Positions 5,358-14,011 of a stretch of 46,918 bases of DNA are shown piece by piece. The position numbers and the translations under genes were made by a program. Under the pieces are notes generated by a model. That model was not told the DNA's origin. It was given only the letters and a program-made list of their open reading frames with translations, and did not search any database. The DNA is from CAZXTR01 sp964643615. GTDB lineage: Bacteria > Pseudomonadota > Alphaproteobacteria > CAAHEQ01 > UBA3637. The stretch lies in the NCBI GenBank assembly GCA_964643615.1, contig CAZXTR010000005.1, positions 1-46,918 on the forward strand, given 5' to 3'. The first letter of the stretch is position 1, and each line of letters begins with the position of its first letter.

Positions 5358-8015
5358 ATGACAAAATGGGTTTATACGTTTGGTGACGGCAAGGCCGAAG
5401 GTCGTGCCGATATGAAGAATTTGTTGGGCGGCAAAGGGGCTAATCTTGCGGAAATGTCCAGCATTGGGGTTCCTGTTCCTCCTGGATTTACAATTACAAC
5501 AGAAGTTTGTACATATTATTATGAAAATAATGAAACTTACCCTGCGGAATTAAAAGAGCAAGTGATAAATGCAATTGCCGAAATGGAAACAAAAATGGGG
5601 ATGAAATTCGGAGATGCCGAAAATCCATTATTAGTTTCTGTCCGTTCGGGTGCGCGCGTTTCTATGCCTGGGATGATGGATACAGTTTTAAATTTAGGTT
5701 TGAATGATAAAACTGTTGAGGGGTTGGCAAAACGTTCCAACAATCCAAAGTTTGCATATGATAGTTATCGCCGTTTTATTCAAATGTATGGTGATGTTGT
5801 GATGGGTGTTCATAGTGATAATTTTGAACACGTTTTGGATAAAGTTCGTGAAGAAAATGGTTATAAATTTGACAACCAAATGACGGTTGAACAATTAAAA
5901 GATGTGATTGCTCAATACAAAGAAATTTGTGTTAAGGCAGGAAAACCATTGCCTCAAGATCCACAAGAACAATTGTGGGGTGGTATTGGCGCCGTTTTTG
6001 GTTCTTGGATGATTGAGAGAGCTGTGATTTATCGTAAATTGAACAATATTCCTTCAAATTGGGGAACGGCAGTGAATGTTCAATCTATGGTGTTTGGTAA
6101 TAGTGGAGATAATTCCGCAACAGGTGTTTGCTTTTCTCGTGACCCAGCTACAGGTGAAAATTATTTCTATGGTGAATATCTAAAAAATGCTCAGGGTGAA
6201 GATGTTGTGGCCGGCATTCGGACTCCTCAACCTATGACAAAGTTGGTTAAAGGACGTTCAGGCGTGACGGTGCCTTGTATGGAAGAAGAATTCTCAGAAG
6301 CGTATCAACAATTGGCGACAATTCGTGCAAAGTTAGAAGCTCATTATAAAGATATGCAAGATATGGAATTTACAGTCCAAGATGGCAAATTGTGGATGTT
6401 GCAAACTCGGAACGGAAAACGGACAGGAACAGCGGCGTTACGGATTGCTGTTGAAATGGTAAAAGAAGGATTGATTGATAAAAAAACAGCCATTATGCGT
6501 GTAGAAGCTGGACAAGTAGATCAATTGCTTCACCCTATGTTTGATAAAAAAGCACAAAAAAAGGTAATTGCTCGCGGATTGCCGGCATCTCCTGGTGCTG
6601 CTGTAGGGCAGGTTGTGTTTTCGGCTACGGATGCTGAAGCGTGGACAAGTCAAGGTAAAAAAGTTGTTTTAGTTCGTATCGAAACATCCCCAGAAGATAT
6701 TTCTGGCATGCATGTTGCTGAAGGTATCTTGACGGCACGTGGTGGCATGACTTCTCATGCGGCTGTTGTTGCTCGTGGTATGGGAAAACCTTGTGTTTCT
6801 GGGGTGCCAGAATTGCGTATTGATTATGCGGGCAAGTTTTTGAAGTTGGGAGATCTCGTTATTAAAGAAGGAGATATGATTTCTATCGATGGTACAACAG
6901 GCGAAGTTATTCAAGATGCAGTACCTTTAGTTTTCCCCGAAATGACGGGAAACTTTGGCGAATTTATGGGGTGGGTTGACCAAATCCGTAAATTGAAAGT
7001 TTTTGCGAATGCAGAAACGCCGAAAGATGCTCAAACGGCGCGTGATTTTGGCGCCGAAGGGATTGGATTATGCCGGACAGAACATATGTTCTTTGATCCA
7101 GAAAGAATTACACATATGCGTGAAATGATTTTAGCTAAAAATGTGGAGGCAAGAACGATAGCATTATCAAAATTATTACCTTATCAACGTTCTGATTTCG
7201 TGGAATTATTCAAAATTATGGAAGGGCTCCCTGTGACAATTCGTCTTTTGGATCCTCCTTTGCACGAATTTTTGCCAAACAAAGAAACAGAACAAGTCGA
7301 ATTAGCCCAAATATTGGGCATCCCGGTAGCCGAAATTGCTTCTCGGACATCGGCTTTACACGAAGCTAACCCTATGTTGGGACATCGTGGTTGCCGTTTA
7401 GCCGTGACATATCCAGAGATTTGTGAAATGCAAACTCGGGCTATTTTGGAAGCGGCTTTAGAAGTTCGGTTAATGGGTAAAAAAGTATTCCCTGAAATTG
7501 AGGTTCCTTTAACAGGGTCTTTGAAAGAGTTAGAACTTTGCAAGAAAGTTATTGACACAACTGCTGAAAAAGTTTTTGCAGAAAAAGGTGCTAAGGTCGA
7601 ATATTCTATCGGAACAATGATTGAATTACCTCGTGCAGCATTGATGGCTGACAAATTAGCAGAAAATGCGCACTTCTTTGAATTTGGTACAAACGACTTG
7701 ACACAAACGACTTTAGGTATGAGCCGTGATGATGCGGGTTCTTTTTTGCCAGAGTATGTTTCAAAGGGAGTTTATGATAGAGATCCTTTTACCTCTATTG
7801 ACCAAGAGGGTGTGGGCGAATTGATTAAAATTGCCGTCGAACGTGGTCGTAAAACGCGCCCTGATATTAAATTAGGGATTTGTGGAGAACATGGTGGAGA
7901 ACCCGCCTCGATTGATTTTTGTCATCGGGTCGGATTGAATCTTGTTTCTTGTTCGCCTTACCGTGTGCCTATTGCTCGGTTGGCTGCGGCACAAGCGGTC
8001 GTTAGAAACGGTTAA
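5358..8015 (+). CDS. ppdK: Pyruvate phosphate dikinase
   Basis: An 885-aa enzyme interconverting pyruvate, ATP and phosphate with phosphoenolpyruvate, AMP and pyrophosphate in the cytoplasm. Domains follow the family order: an N-terminal ATP-grasp domain (GGKGANLAEM near residue 24, VSVRSGARVSMPGMMDT near 90), a central phosphohistidine domain with catalytic His in GGMTSHAAVVARGMGKPCVSG (split here as GGMTSHAAVV + ARGMGKPCVSG, about 450-470), and a C-terminal PEP/pyruvate barrel (GLCRTEHMFF, FEFGTNDLTQTT, GICGEHGGEP). Length is normal and all motifs are intact. It is monocistronic with its own terminator. In reduced or anaerobic bacteria, PPDK supports PPi-linked glycolysis or gluconeogenesis; which applies here is not shown. 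Confidence 0.97.
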   Translation: MTKWVYTFGDGKAEGRADMKNLLGGKGANLAEMSSIGVPVPPGFTITTEVCTYYYENNETYPAELKEQVINAIAEMETKMGMKFGDAENPLLVSVRSGARVSMPGMMDTVLNLGLNDKTVEGLAKRSNNPKFAYDSYRRFIQMYGDVVMGVHSDNFEHVLDKVREENGYKFDNQMTVEQLKDVIAQYKEICVKAGKPLPQDPQEQLWGGIGAVFGSWMIERAVIYRKLNNIPSNWGTAVNVQSMVFGNSGDNSATGVCFSRDPATGENYFYGEYLKNAQGEDVVAGIRTPQPMTKLVKGRSGVTVPCMEEEFSEAYQQLATIRAKLEAHYKDMQDMEFTVQDGKLWMLQTRNGKRTGTAALRIAVEMVKEGLIDKKTAIMRVEAGQVDQLLHPMFDKKAQKKVIARGLPASPGAAVGQVVFSATDAEAWTSQGKKVVLVRIETSPEDISGMHVAEGILTARGGMTSHAAVVARGMGKPCVSGVPELRIDYAGKFLKLGDLVIKEGDMISIDGTTGEVIQDAVPLVFPEMTGNFGEFMGWVDQIRKLKVFANAETPKDAQTARDFGAEGIGLCRTEHMFFDPERITHMREMILAKNVEARTIALSKLLPYQRSDFVELFKIMEGLPVTIRLLDPPLHEFLPNKETEQVELAQILGIPVAEIASRTSALHEANPMLGHRGCRLAVTYPEICEMQTRAILEAALEVRLMGKKVFPEIEVPLTGSLKELELCKKVIDTTAEKVFAEKGAKVEYSIGTMIELPRAALMADKLAENAHFFEFGTNDLTQTTLGMSRDDAGSFLPEYVSKGVYDRDPFTSIDQEGVGELIKIAVERGRKTRPDIKLGICGEHGGEPASIDFCHRVGLNLVSCSPYRVPIARLAAAQAVVRNG

Positions 8016-8030
8016 TTTGGTGCATTTTAG

Positions 8031-8060
8031 AAAGGCCCCCACTTCGTTGGGGGCTTTTTT
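8031..8060 (+). terminator. Rho-independent terminator of ppdK
   Basis: GCCCCCA (8035-8041) and TGGGGGC (8048-8054) form a 7-bp GC-rich stem around CTTCGT, followed by six T. It sits 15 nt after the ppdK stop. Confidence 0.93.
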
Positions 8061-8225
8061 CATGAACATGAATTAAAAGCTTCCTTTTTTATTGCAATCG
8101 AATATATAAAAAATATTTGTTATAATTATAGTCATTTTTATTATTTGTTGTTGAATCAATCTTCCGTTAGTGTTTATAGAGAATAAACGTTGCTTAAATG
8201 TATAAAAAGGGTTGTTGTGATTTTT

Positions 8226-9854
8226 TTATTTTTTTCGTTCATAAGAAAGCAATAGCCCTCCGTCGGGGAGGTGAATACATTTGAATAACAAAATGCCATT
8301 TCGTACTGACGATATTTGCAAAGGTTCGTTGTTTTCTTCTTCAATAGTTGTCAATATCTTTTCTTTTAATAGTTGCCAAACATCATCGCTTTCGCATAAA
8401 GTGTTTTTCTGTTCTTCAATCACATCTAATAACAAAGGTTCGTGCAACAAACTTTCTTTAGGTAAAGAAAAAATTTGTGCATAAGATGGATTGCAAAGTT
8501 TTAATCGGCCGTCTTTGTCAAATACAATTAATCCTTCTTTTGTATGATTGATAATAGATTTTTGGATGGCAATTTGTTCGTTAAATGAACGCTCTAAAGT
8601 AAAACGATCGGTAATGTCTTCGAAGGTCATAGCGACTCCACCCAAAGGATAAGGGCTCATCGAACGTTTTAAAATTTGTCCTGTTGGCAAATGAAGTATG
8701 GTTTCAACTTGTTTTGTTAAACTGGAAAAAAGGTCAAGTTCGCTGTGTTTATAGGCAATGAAATTAACCTCTTCAGGTAATATTCTTTTTTCTCGTAAGA
8801 TATCCAATAAACCTGAAAAGGAAGGCCTGTTTTCAACGACTTGTTCTTCTAATTTCCAAACTTGGCAAAAAGCTTGGTTGTAAAATTGTAAATATCCGTT
8901 CGCATCGAAAATAGCAATTCCGCAAGATAAATACGATAAAACTTGGTATTGTGCCGTTAAGTAATTTTGCAAGGTTTGACGTAGTTGTTCTTCTTTTTGG
9001 ACATCTTGTGCAAAGCCTAACGTAGCGCGGTCTTCTTTTTTTTCTTTTGCAGATAAAGGCAGTTCGTAAATTTCTAACATTTTTGGCTGTCCTTCTACGA
9101 TGAACGTGCCTTTTTCTTGCTTAATTTGTCCAGAATTTTTGGCAGAAATGGCTAATATTTTTGGAGAAATAGATGTTTTCCCTTCCGAAGGAATATCTAT
9201 ATTATTTTCTAATATTTTATCTTTGTTTGTTTCTCCCACCAAAGTAGCATACGCCGTATTGCAATACGCTAATGTTAAATCGGGGTTACGCATCCATAAA
9301 GGGAAAGGTAGGCTATCAAGTGCTTGTGTAAATAATTTATCACGCGTTTGTAATGCTTGGACCCAACGTTCATTTTGTTTTTGTTTTAAAGAAAAATCGG
9401 TTTCATCTCGGAACCAAAGAACGTCTGCGAAAATTTCGCCTTCAATGCTACAAACGCGCAACCCAGTAACGTCTAAATGATTTGTTTGGTGTTCGTTTTG
9501 TATTGAAATATGAAACTCTTTGCCCGTTTTTTGCAACACTTCAACTGCATCACGCAAAGCAATGACGGAGGGGGCATCTAATTTCGCTAAAACGCATTCA
9601 AATGATGAAGTGGCATCATAAATGTTCAACAATACACACAATCGGCGGGAACAAAATCCTCTTATTTTTTTAGGCGTTTCATAGAAAAAATAAAAATAAC
9701 CTAACGGTGCGGACATTAAAATTTCAGATATTTTTTCGAAATTATTTTGATGTTTTTTATTCTTTCGAAAAAGAATAAAAGAAACAATGATAAGCGATGT
9801 AAAAGATGTAATTTCCAAACATAAAAAGAAAATTTGTACCCATGGGCTTCCCAT
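8226..9854 (-). CDS. Membrane-anchored multi-PAS protein lacking a kinase domain
   Basis: A 542-aa protein. An N-terminal transmembrane segment (about residues 8-28) is followed by several PAS-like regions. The clearest begin near SLPFPLWMRNPDLTLAYCN (about 185), LSCGIAIFDANGYLQFYNQAF (split as LSCGIAIFDANG + YLQFYNQAF, about 310) and EGLIVFDKDGRLKLCNPSY (about 440). Each shows the PAS pattern of hydrophobic strand, D-x-x-G-x-L and N-x-x-Y/F. In alphaproteobacterial relatives such PAS arrays are normally followed by HisKA and HATPase_c domains. Here the frame stops at LSYERKK right after the last PAS, and only about 165 bp separate it from the ppdK terminator, with no kinase remnant. It starts 2 nt after the comM remnant's stop, with a GGGGGGAT ribosome-binding site inside that gene's end. 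A sensor or scaffold role is inferred. Confidence 0.75.
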   Translation of the reverse strand: MGSPWVQIFFLCLEITSFTSLIIVSFILFRKNKKHQNNFEKISEILMSAPLGYFYFFYETPKKIRGFCSRRLCVLLNIYDATSSFECVLAKLDAPSVIALRDAVEVLQKTGKEFHISIQNEHQTNHLDVTGLRVCSIEGEIFADVLWFRDETDFSLKQKQNERWVQALQTRDKLFTQALDSLPFPLWMRNPDLTLAYCNTAYATLVGETNKDKILENNIDIPSEGKTSISPKILAISAKNSGQIKQEKGTFIVEGQPKMLEIYELPLSAKEKKEDRATLGFAQDVQKEEQLRQTLQNYLTAQYQVLSYLSCGIAIFDANGYLQFYNQAFCQVWKLEEQVVENRPSFSGLLDILREKRILPEEVNFIAYKHSELDLFSSLTKQVETILHLPTGQILKRSMSPYPLGGVAMTFEDITDRFTLERSFNEQIAIQKSIINHTKEGLIVFDKDGRLKLCNPSYAQIFSLPKESLLHEPLLLDVIEEQKNTLCESDDVWQLLKEKILTTIEEENNEPLQISSVRNGILLFKCIHLPDGGLLLSYERKK

Positions 9855-9856
9855 AT

Positions 9857-10180
9857 TTATCCCCCCTGATGAAGTGCTCGACGTAAAGACAACGCTTCTT
9901 GAATATCGTAAATGGAAATATGTTCTTGACTGCTTAAATCAGCAATTGTGCGTGCAACACGCAAAATGCGGTGATAGCCTCGGGCAGATAGGTTCATTTT
10001 TTTGCTGGCTTGAATAAGGCAGTCTTGCGCTTTTTTATCCAAAACAGTAATTTTTTCTAGTAAAGTGCAGTCAATTCCGGCATTGCGTGCAAAAGGTAGC
10101 CCTTTGGCTATTTGAACTTCGACAGAAACTTTTATCGTATCAATTCCACGAAAAGAAACGGTATCAATACGAGAAATCAT
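9857..10180 (-). pseudogene. comM: comM remnant with large internal in-frame deletion
   Basis: The 107-aa frame joins two ends of ComM (YifB), a Mg-chelatase-like AAA+ helicase of about 500 aa that acts in transformation. Residues 1-29 (MISRIDTVSFRG through AKGLP) are the ComM N-terminus. From about residue 31 it continues with the C-terminal domain: RNAGID, then LDKKAQDCLIQASKKM and LSARGYHRILRVARTIADL. The middle, some 380 residues with Walker A, Walker B and the zinc-finger-like region, is missing. The junction lies near 10085-10095. It remains in frame and within an operon, starting 5 nt after the lipoprotein stop. Helicase activity is impossible. It is either decaying or kept as a translational linker to the PAS gene. 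Confidence 0.85.
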
Positions 10181-10185
10181 AATTT

Positions 10186-10938
10186 CTACCAGCGTGGGAT
10201 GGTGTTGTCTTTTCTCCATTTTCCGGCAGGATAATTATTTTCAGAAATAGTTTCATCTTCTGCTGTAAATCTGGATAAATTTTTGGAACGAACATACCCT
10301 AACCTTTCATAAGCTTGAATACAAACATCGTCAACCGCAGGACAACGAATTAAATCTCTTTGAATAGGGTGTTGTAAAATGATATTTGCTGTTTCCGGGG
10401 TGTACTCTTCGGGTTCGGAAGATGCTTGTACCCAGGGATCTTGGATGAGTTGTTCAGACAAAGGTTCAACATTTTCCATAGGTGTATTTTGGGCTGAAAC
10501 AGTTTGTTCTTGCGGTGCATAAGTAGGAATATAATTTGTTCTTTGTATAGGCGTTGGTTCTCTATATACAATAACTTCTCTGGTTTGTGTTTGAATTTTT
10601 GGTTGTGATGAAGATATTTGTTGTTGCAAGTTTTTTTCTTGTTCTTGAATGGATATTTCCTTATAGGATAACGCTTTGGATTTATTAACAAACTCGACTT
10701 CTTTATTAGCCAACATTTTTTCCCGTTTATAAAGTTCGTTTTGTGCAGTAATTAAGGCCTTTTCTTTTTCAAAAATCTCTAGTTCTTTCTGCTGCAATGC
10801 TGTTGTATCGTTTTTATAAGCTGGTGGTTGCATTGCATAAGATGGAACCGAAACCATCGCCGGGGCAGGTGTTGGCGCTTGATAAACAGGAGCACAGGCG
10901 CATAAACCTAAACAAGATACAACAATAAAACGTTTCAT
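10186..10938 (-). CDS. Coiled-coil lipoprotein of unknown function (250 aa)
   Basis: The N-terminus MKRFIVVSCLGLCAC carries a lipoprotein signal peptide with lipobox LCAC, so lipidation is expected at Cys15, or less likely Cys13. After a Pro/Ala-rich linker (about 16-42) comes a coiled coil of charged heptads (about 48-112, rich in Glu, Lys and Gln). A Gln/Thr/Pro-rich segment follows, then a C-terminal part with a Cys pair (LIRCPAVDDVCIQAYERLGY, about 197-216). Family not recognised. The location would be periplasmic, anchored to the inner or outer membrane. It is first in a minus-strand unit with the comM remnant and the PAS protein, and an AAGGG ribosome-binding site precedes the ATG. Confidence 0.75.
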   Translation of the reverse strand: MKRFIVVSCLGLCACAPVYQAPTPAPAMVSVPSYAMQPPAYKNDTTALQQKELEIFEKEKALITAQNELYKREKMLANKEVEFVNKSKALSYKEISIQEQEKNLQQQISSSQPKIQTQTREVIVYREPTPIQRTNYIPTYAPQEQTVSAQNTPMENVEPLSEQLIQDPWVQASSEPEEYTPETANIILQHPIQRDLIRCPAVDDVCIQAYERLGYVRSKNLSRFTAEDETISENNYPAGKWRKDNTIPRW

Positions 10939-11016
10939 TTTTGAACCCTTTTACATTCTCAACCTTCTTTACTATAAACAAGGAGCAATAAAAAAGGAAG
11001 TACTTTTTTAAAAATT

Positions 11017-11610
11017 TTATTGTTTTTTTGAAACAATGACCATTGCTTCGCGTAAAATACGGTCATCCCCTATTTTATATCCCTTTTGCCATTCTTGGAT
11101 AACCGTTCCTTCTGGAACTGTATCGTTAACGACTTGTTGAATCGCTTTTTGATTGTGTGGATTGAACGGTTTCCCAACGGAATCAATGGGGGTAACGCCG
11201 TTTTTTTGCAAGGCTTCCATCAAAGATTTTTGCGTCATTTGAACGCCAGATGTTAAGTTTTTAATAAATTCGTTTTGTTTTAAATCTTCGGGGATGGGCG
11301 TCTCTAAAGCACGCGTAAGGTTATCTGCAACAGGTAAAACGTCCAAAGCAAAATCACCTATGGCCGTTTTGGATTTTTGAGCGATTTCTATTTGACCCCG
11401 ACGTTTTATATTTTCCATATCTGCATAGGTGCGCAAATATTTGTCTTTCATTTCGTCGAGTTGTTTTTGCAATTCAACTATTTTAGCTCCCGCAGAATTT
11501 TTACTTTCTCCTTTTAATTCGACTTTATCCTTTTCCTGTGTTGCTTTTTGGGGGATCGAAGTGTTTTTTTCGTTTTCTTTTTTATCTTGTTCTTGATTTT
11601 TTTGAACCAT
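11017..11610 (-). CDS. grpE: Nucleotide exchange factor GrpE
   Basis: A 197-aa cochaperone that releases ADP from DnaK. It has a low-complexity charged N-terminus (1-40), the dimerising long helix (about 42-90, with LRTYADMENIKRR, the family signature), and the C-terminal beta-wing domain (about 135-195; GKPFNPHNQKAI and VIQEWQKGYKIGDDRILREAMVIV, quoted in part). Length is typical. It is divergent from rph. The usual alphaproteobacterial partner hrcA is not adjacent. A promoter-like pair lies upstream. Confidence 0.96.
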   Translation of the reverse strand: MVQKNQEQDKKENEKNTSIPQKATQEKDKVELKGESKNSAGAKIVELQKQLDEMKDKYLRTYADMENIKRRGQIEIAQKSKTAIGDFALDVLPVADNLTRALETPIPEDLKQNEFIKNLTSGVQMTQKSLMEALQKNGVTPIDSVGKPFNPHNQKAIQQVVNDTVPEGTVIQEWQKGYKIGDDRILREAMVIVSKKQ

Positions 11611-11648
11611 GAGAGTATCTTTCCTTCTATATGTTTTGCATGTTTCTA

Positions 11649-11677
11649 TATTTAGGATAGCTTTTGATTTTTCGCAA
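11649..11677 (-). promoter_or_regulatory. Putative grpE promoter
   Basis: On the minus strand, CTTGCGA with TTGCGA (11677-11672), a 17-bp spacer and TAAATA (11654-11649) fit sigma-70. CTTGCGA followed by CCTAAATAT could also be read as a weak RpoH-type site, which would suit grpE. The sequence does not decide between them. Confidence 0.4.
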
Positions 11678-11704
11678 GACTTTATTACAAAAGAAAGGAT
11701 TTTT

Positions 11705-12418
11705 ATGCGTAATTTAAACCGACCATCTGACGCACTTCGTCCTGTGACTTTGGATGTGAACGTGAATAAATATGCAGAAGGCTCTTGTTTTATTCAATGT
11801 GGGCAAACCAAGGTGATGTGTACTGCTTCTTTGGAAGAAAAAGTGCCTCATTGGATTAAGGGAACGGGCTTGGGGTGGGTAACAGCCGAATATGGTATGT
11901 TGCCAAGAGCTACGTCTGTGCGTATGGATAGAGAAGCAAAAAAAGGCCAAACGGGCAGGACACATGAAATTCAACGGCTTGTTGGGCGTGCGTTAAGAGG
12001 AGCTATTGATTTAAAGGCAATGGGTGAAACCTCTATTAAAGTTGATTGTGATGTGATCCAAGCCGATGGGGGAACGCGAACAGCTTCGGTAACAGGTGGA
12101 TTCGTTGCTCTTTATTTGGCTTTACAAAAAATGGTGAATGAAGGTGTTATCTCATCCATGCCCGTTAAAGATACTGTTTCCGCAGTCTCGTGTGGTATTT
12201 GTCAAGGAGAGGCTTTGTTAGATTTGGATTATGCAGAAGATTCTTCAGCACAAACAGATTCGAATTTTGTTATATTGGGGAATGGTCAACTAATTGAAGT
12301 TCAGGGGACAGCAGAGCGTAATCCATTTTCTCAAGAGGAATTATTAAAATTATTAGCTTTAGCGGTTAAAGGGACGGACGCCTTAAAAGCCTTGCAAAGA
12401 AAAGTTTTGGGGATATAA
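11705..12418 (+). CDS. rph: Ribonuclease PH
   Basis: A 237-aa phosphorolytic 3'-5' exoribonuclease that trims tRNA 3' ends. Family landmarks are the N-terminal MRNLNRPSDALRPV, the phosphate-binding GQTGRTHEIQRLVGRALR region (about 80-97), DCDVIQADGGTRTASVTG (about 113-130) and the C-terminal EVQGTAERNPFSQEEL block. The upstream open frame is an extension without family similarity. ATG at 11705 has GAAAGGA at 7 nt and matches RNase PH starts. It is followed after one base by rdgB, the usual alphaproteobacterial pair. Confidence 0.96.
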   Translation: MRNLNRPSDALRPVTLDVNVNKYAEGSCFIQCGQTKVMCTASLEEKVPHWIKGTGLGWVTAEYGMLPRATSVRMDREAKKGQTGRTHEIQRLVGRALRGAIDLKAMGETSIKVDCDVIQADGGTRTASVTGGFVALYLALQKMVNEGVISSMPVKDTVSAVSCGICQGEALLDLDYAEDSSAQTDSNFVILGNGQLIEVQGTAERNPFSQEELLKLLALAVKGTDALKALQRKVLGI

Positions 12419-12419
12419 A

Positions 12420-13016
12420 ATGACAACGATGATTCAAATGGTTTTTGCTTCGAGTAATGAGGGCAAAATAAAAGAAATTCGTACGCTTTTAAAAAAATAT
12501 AATATACAAGTGTTATCTTCGTCCGAATTGGACCTGTCAATCCCTTCTGAAACAGGCTCTACATTTGAAGAAAATGCGCTGATAAAAGCTCAAAGCGCTT
12601 CTAAAACAAGTGGATTACCTGCTTTGGCAGATGATACAGGATTGTGTGTTCATGCTTTAAAGAATGAATTAGGTGTTGAAACGGCTCGATTTGCTGAAAA
12701 ATGTGGGGGCTATGCACAGGCCTTTCAAGAAATTTTAAAAAGATTGGAGAATGAAAAAGATAAAACAGCCCATTTTGAATGTGTTTTAGTTTTGTCTTAT
12801 CCGAACGGTACGCACCAAATATTCAAGGGTAAAATCGAAGGGGATATCGTTCCTCCGCAAGGTAATAATGGGTTCGGTTTTGATGCTATTTTTCAACCTA
12901 GGGGACTGAATAAAACATTTGCGCAACTTTCAGAAGGTGAAAAAAACAAAATCTCTCATCGGGGGAAAGCCATGAATGCCTTTTTGGATAGTCTTGGTGA
13001 TTTTATTCAACGGTGA
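12420..13016 (+). CDS. rdgB: Non-canonical purine NTP pyrophosphatase (RdgB/HAM1)
   Basis: A 198-aa enzyme hydrolysing dITP, ITP and XTP to monophosphates, keeping deaminated purines out of DNA and RNA. Motifs are FASSNEGKIKEI (about 9-20), the ETGSTFEENALIKA block (about 44-57), the catalytic ALADDTGLCV (about 68-77), NNGFGFDAIFQP (about 148-159) and the C-terminal KNKISHRGKAM. All are intact. It begins one base after the rph stop, so the two genes are cotranscribed. Confidence 0.95.
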   Translation: MTTMIQMVFASSNEGKIKEIRTLLKKYNIQVLSSSELDLSIPSETGSTFEENALIKAQSASKTSGLPALADDTGLCVHALKNELGVETARFAEKCGGYAQAFQEILKRLENEKDKTAHFECVLVLSYPNGTHQIFKGKIEGDIVPPQGNNGFGFDAIFQPRGLNKTFAQLSEGEKNKISHRGKAMNAFLDSLGDFIQR

Positions 13017-13023
13017 TTGATTA

Positions 13024-13518
13024 TTAAGGAAAGAAAAACATGCAATTGTAAAACCCCTCATCATTTTGAAGCCCTTGGCTCTCGATGATATTTGGCCAAG
13101 TATCTGATCGTGCAATTAATTCGTCACAGGCGTCCTCTTCTAGGTCAGGCAATACAATTCTTAATATGTTGGGGTTTTGGTCTTGTTCTTCCGTTCCATC
13201 TCCCATTGTTTCGACTTGATAAGTGGTTCCCCAAGGGGTAGTATTTGGGATGCGAACCCCTACAGCTCTGAGGGTTTCATTTCTGTTTGGAGTTACGGGT
13301 TCTCCAGGATCGACAGGATCTGGCGGATATCCACGTCGTATAGCATAAGCTTTTGCTACGTCGTCAGCAATGTTTAGTATTTCTCTTTCTGCGCGCGCGC
13401 AATTAAAATGAAGAGTTACTTCTGAATATCCAACCATTATACCAACCATAATCATTCCAATAACGGCTAAAACGGCAAGCATTTCTACGATTGAACGACC
13501 ACCTTGCGTTTTTTTCAT
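13024..13518 (-). CDS. Type IV pilin-like protein 2 of a tandem pair (164 aa)
   Basis: The N-terminus MKKTQGG|RSIVEMLAVLAVIGM is a prepilin signal: a short basic leader ending in Gly, then R1-S2-I3-V4-E5 with the conserved Glu5 and a hydrophobic helix (to about 30). The first mature residue is Arg instead of the usual Phe or Met. The globular domain includes ECD-type Cys residues (NCARAEREI and EDACDELI, plus a C-terminal YNCMFF), so a disulfide-bonded loop is likely. ATG at 13518, 10 nt after the upstream pilin stop, places the signal peptide correctly. It would be assembled or exported by a type IV pilus-like system not encoded here. It may be a minor pilin. Confidence 0.75.
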   Translation of the reverse strand: MKKTQGGRSIVEMLAVLAVIGMIMVGIMVGYSEVTLHFNCARAEREILNIADDVAKAYAIRRGYPPDPVDPGEPVTPNRNETLRAVGVRIPNTTPWGTTYQVETMGDGTEEQDQNPNILRIVLPDLEEDACDELIARSDTWPNIIESQGLQNDEGFYNCMFFFP

Positions 13519-13528
13519 TGTCTTGTCT

Positions 13529-13978
13529 TTAATCAAAGTTAATAGGAAGAGTATATAGAGGACTTTCTATCGTTCCCCCTTCCATTGTTTCACACTCTCC
13601 AGCGTTGGCATTTGGCCATAAACCGGCATCAATTTTCAATTGTTCACAACCGTCTAATTCGGTAATACTAGATGCCTGAATACGAAAGCCAGTATCCGTA
13701 CTTTCGACTGCATATACACCACCAAAAGGATTGCTCTCTGGTATTTCTATTCCCAACTGTTCAGGGTCTCTTGTAAGACAATCTTCATAACCTCCAAAAA
13801 TTTTACATGTCTTATAGATACTTTGAGACAAAGCTAAAATTTCATCCCCCGTTTTGGTGATTTGGTATTTCAAAACAGCTTGCGTATACCCAGCCAAAGC
13901 ACCAATGGCAATAATTCCGATAATTGCTAGCACCCCTATCATCTCAATCATGGTACGACCTGTTTGTGAATTTTTCAT
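13529..13978 (-). CDS. Type IV pilin-like protein 1 of a tandem pair (149 aa)
   Basis: The prepilin N-terminus MKNSQTG|RTMIEMIGVLAIIGI has Gly-1, Arg1 and Glu5, followed by a membrane helix to about residue 30. The globular part has two probable Cys pairs (YKTCKIFGGYEDC and DGCEQL with GECETM). It is paralogous in layout to the next gene, with the same leader type, similar length and a shared NPFGGVYAVES / NTTPWGTTYQVET segment. It is first in the pair, with AGGGG upstream of the ATG. Processing by a prepilin peptidase encoded elsewhere is assumed. Confidence 0.78.
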   Translation of the reverse strand: MKNSQTGRTMIEMIGVLAIIGIIAIGALAGYTQAVLKYQITKTGDEILALSQSIYKTCKIFGGYEDCLTRDPEQLGIEIPESNPFGGVYAVESTDTGFRIQASSITELDGCEQLKIDAGLWPNANAGECETMEGGTIESPLYTLPINFD

Positions 13979-14011
13979 CGTAAAGCCCCTTTTGTTTGTT
14001 TTTTTATCCTA

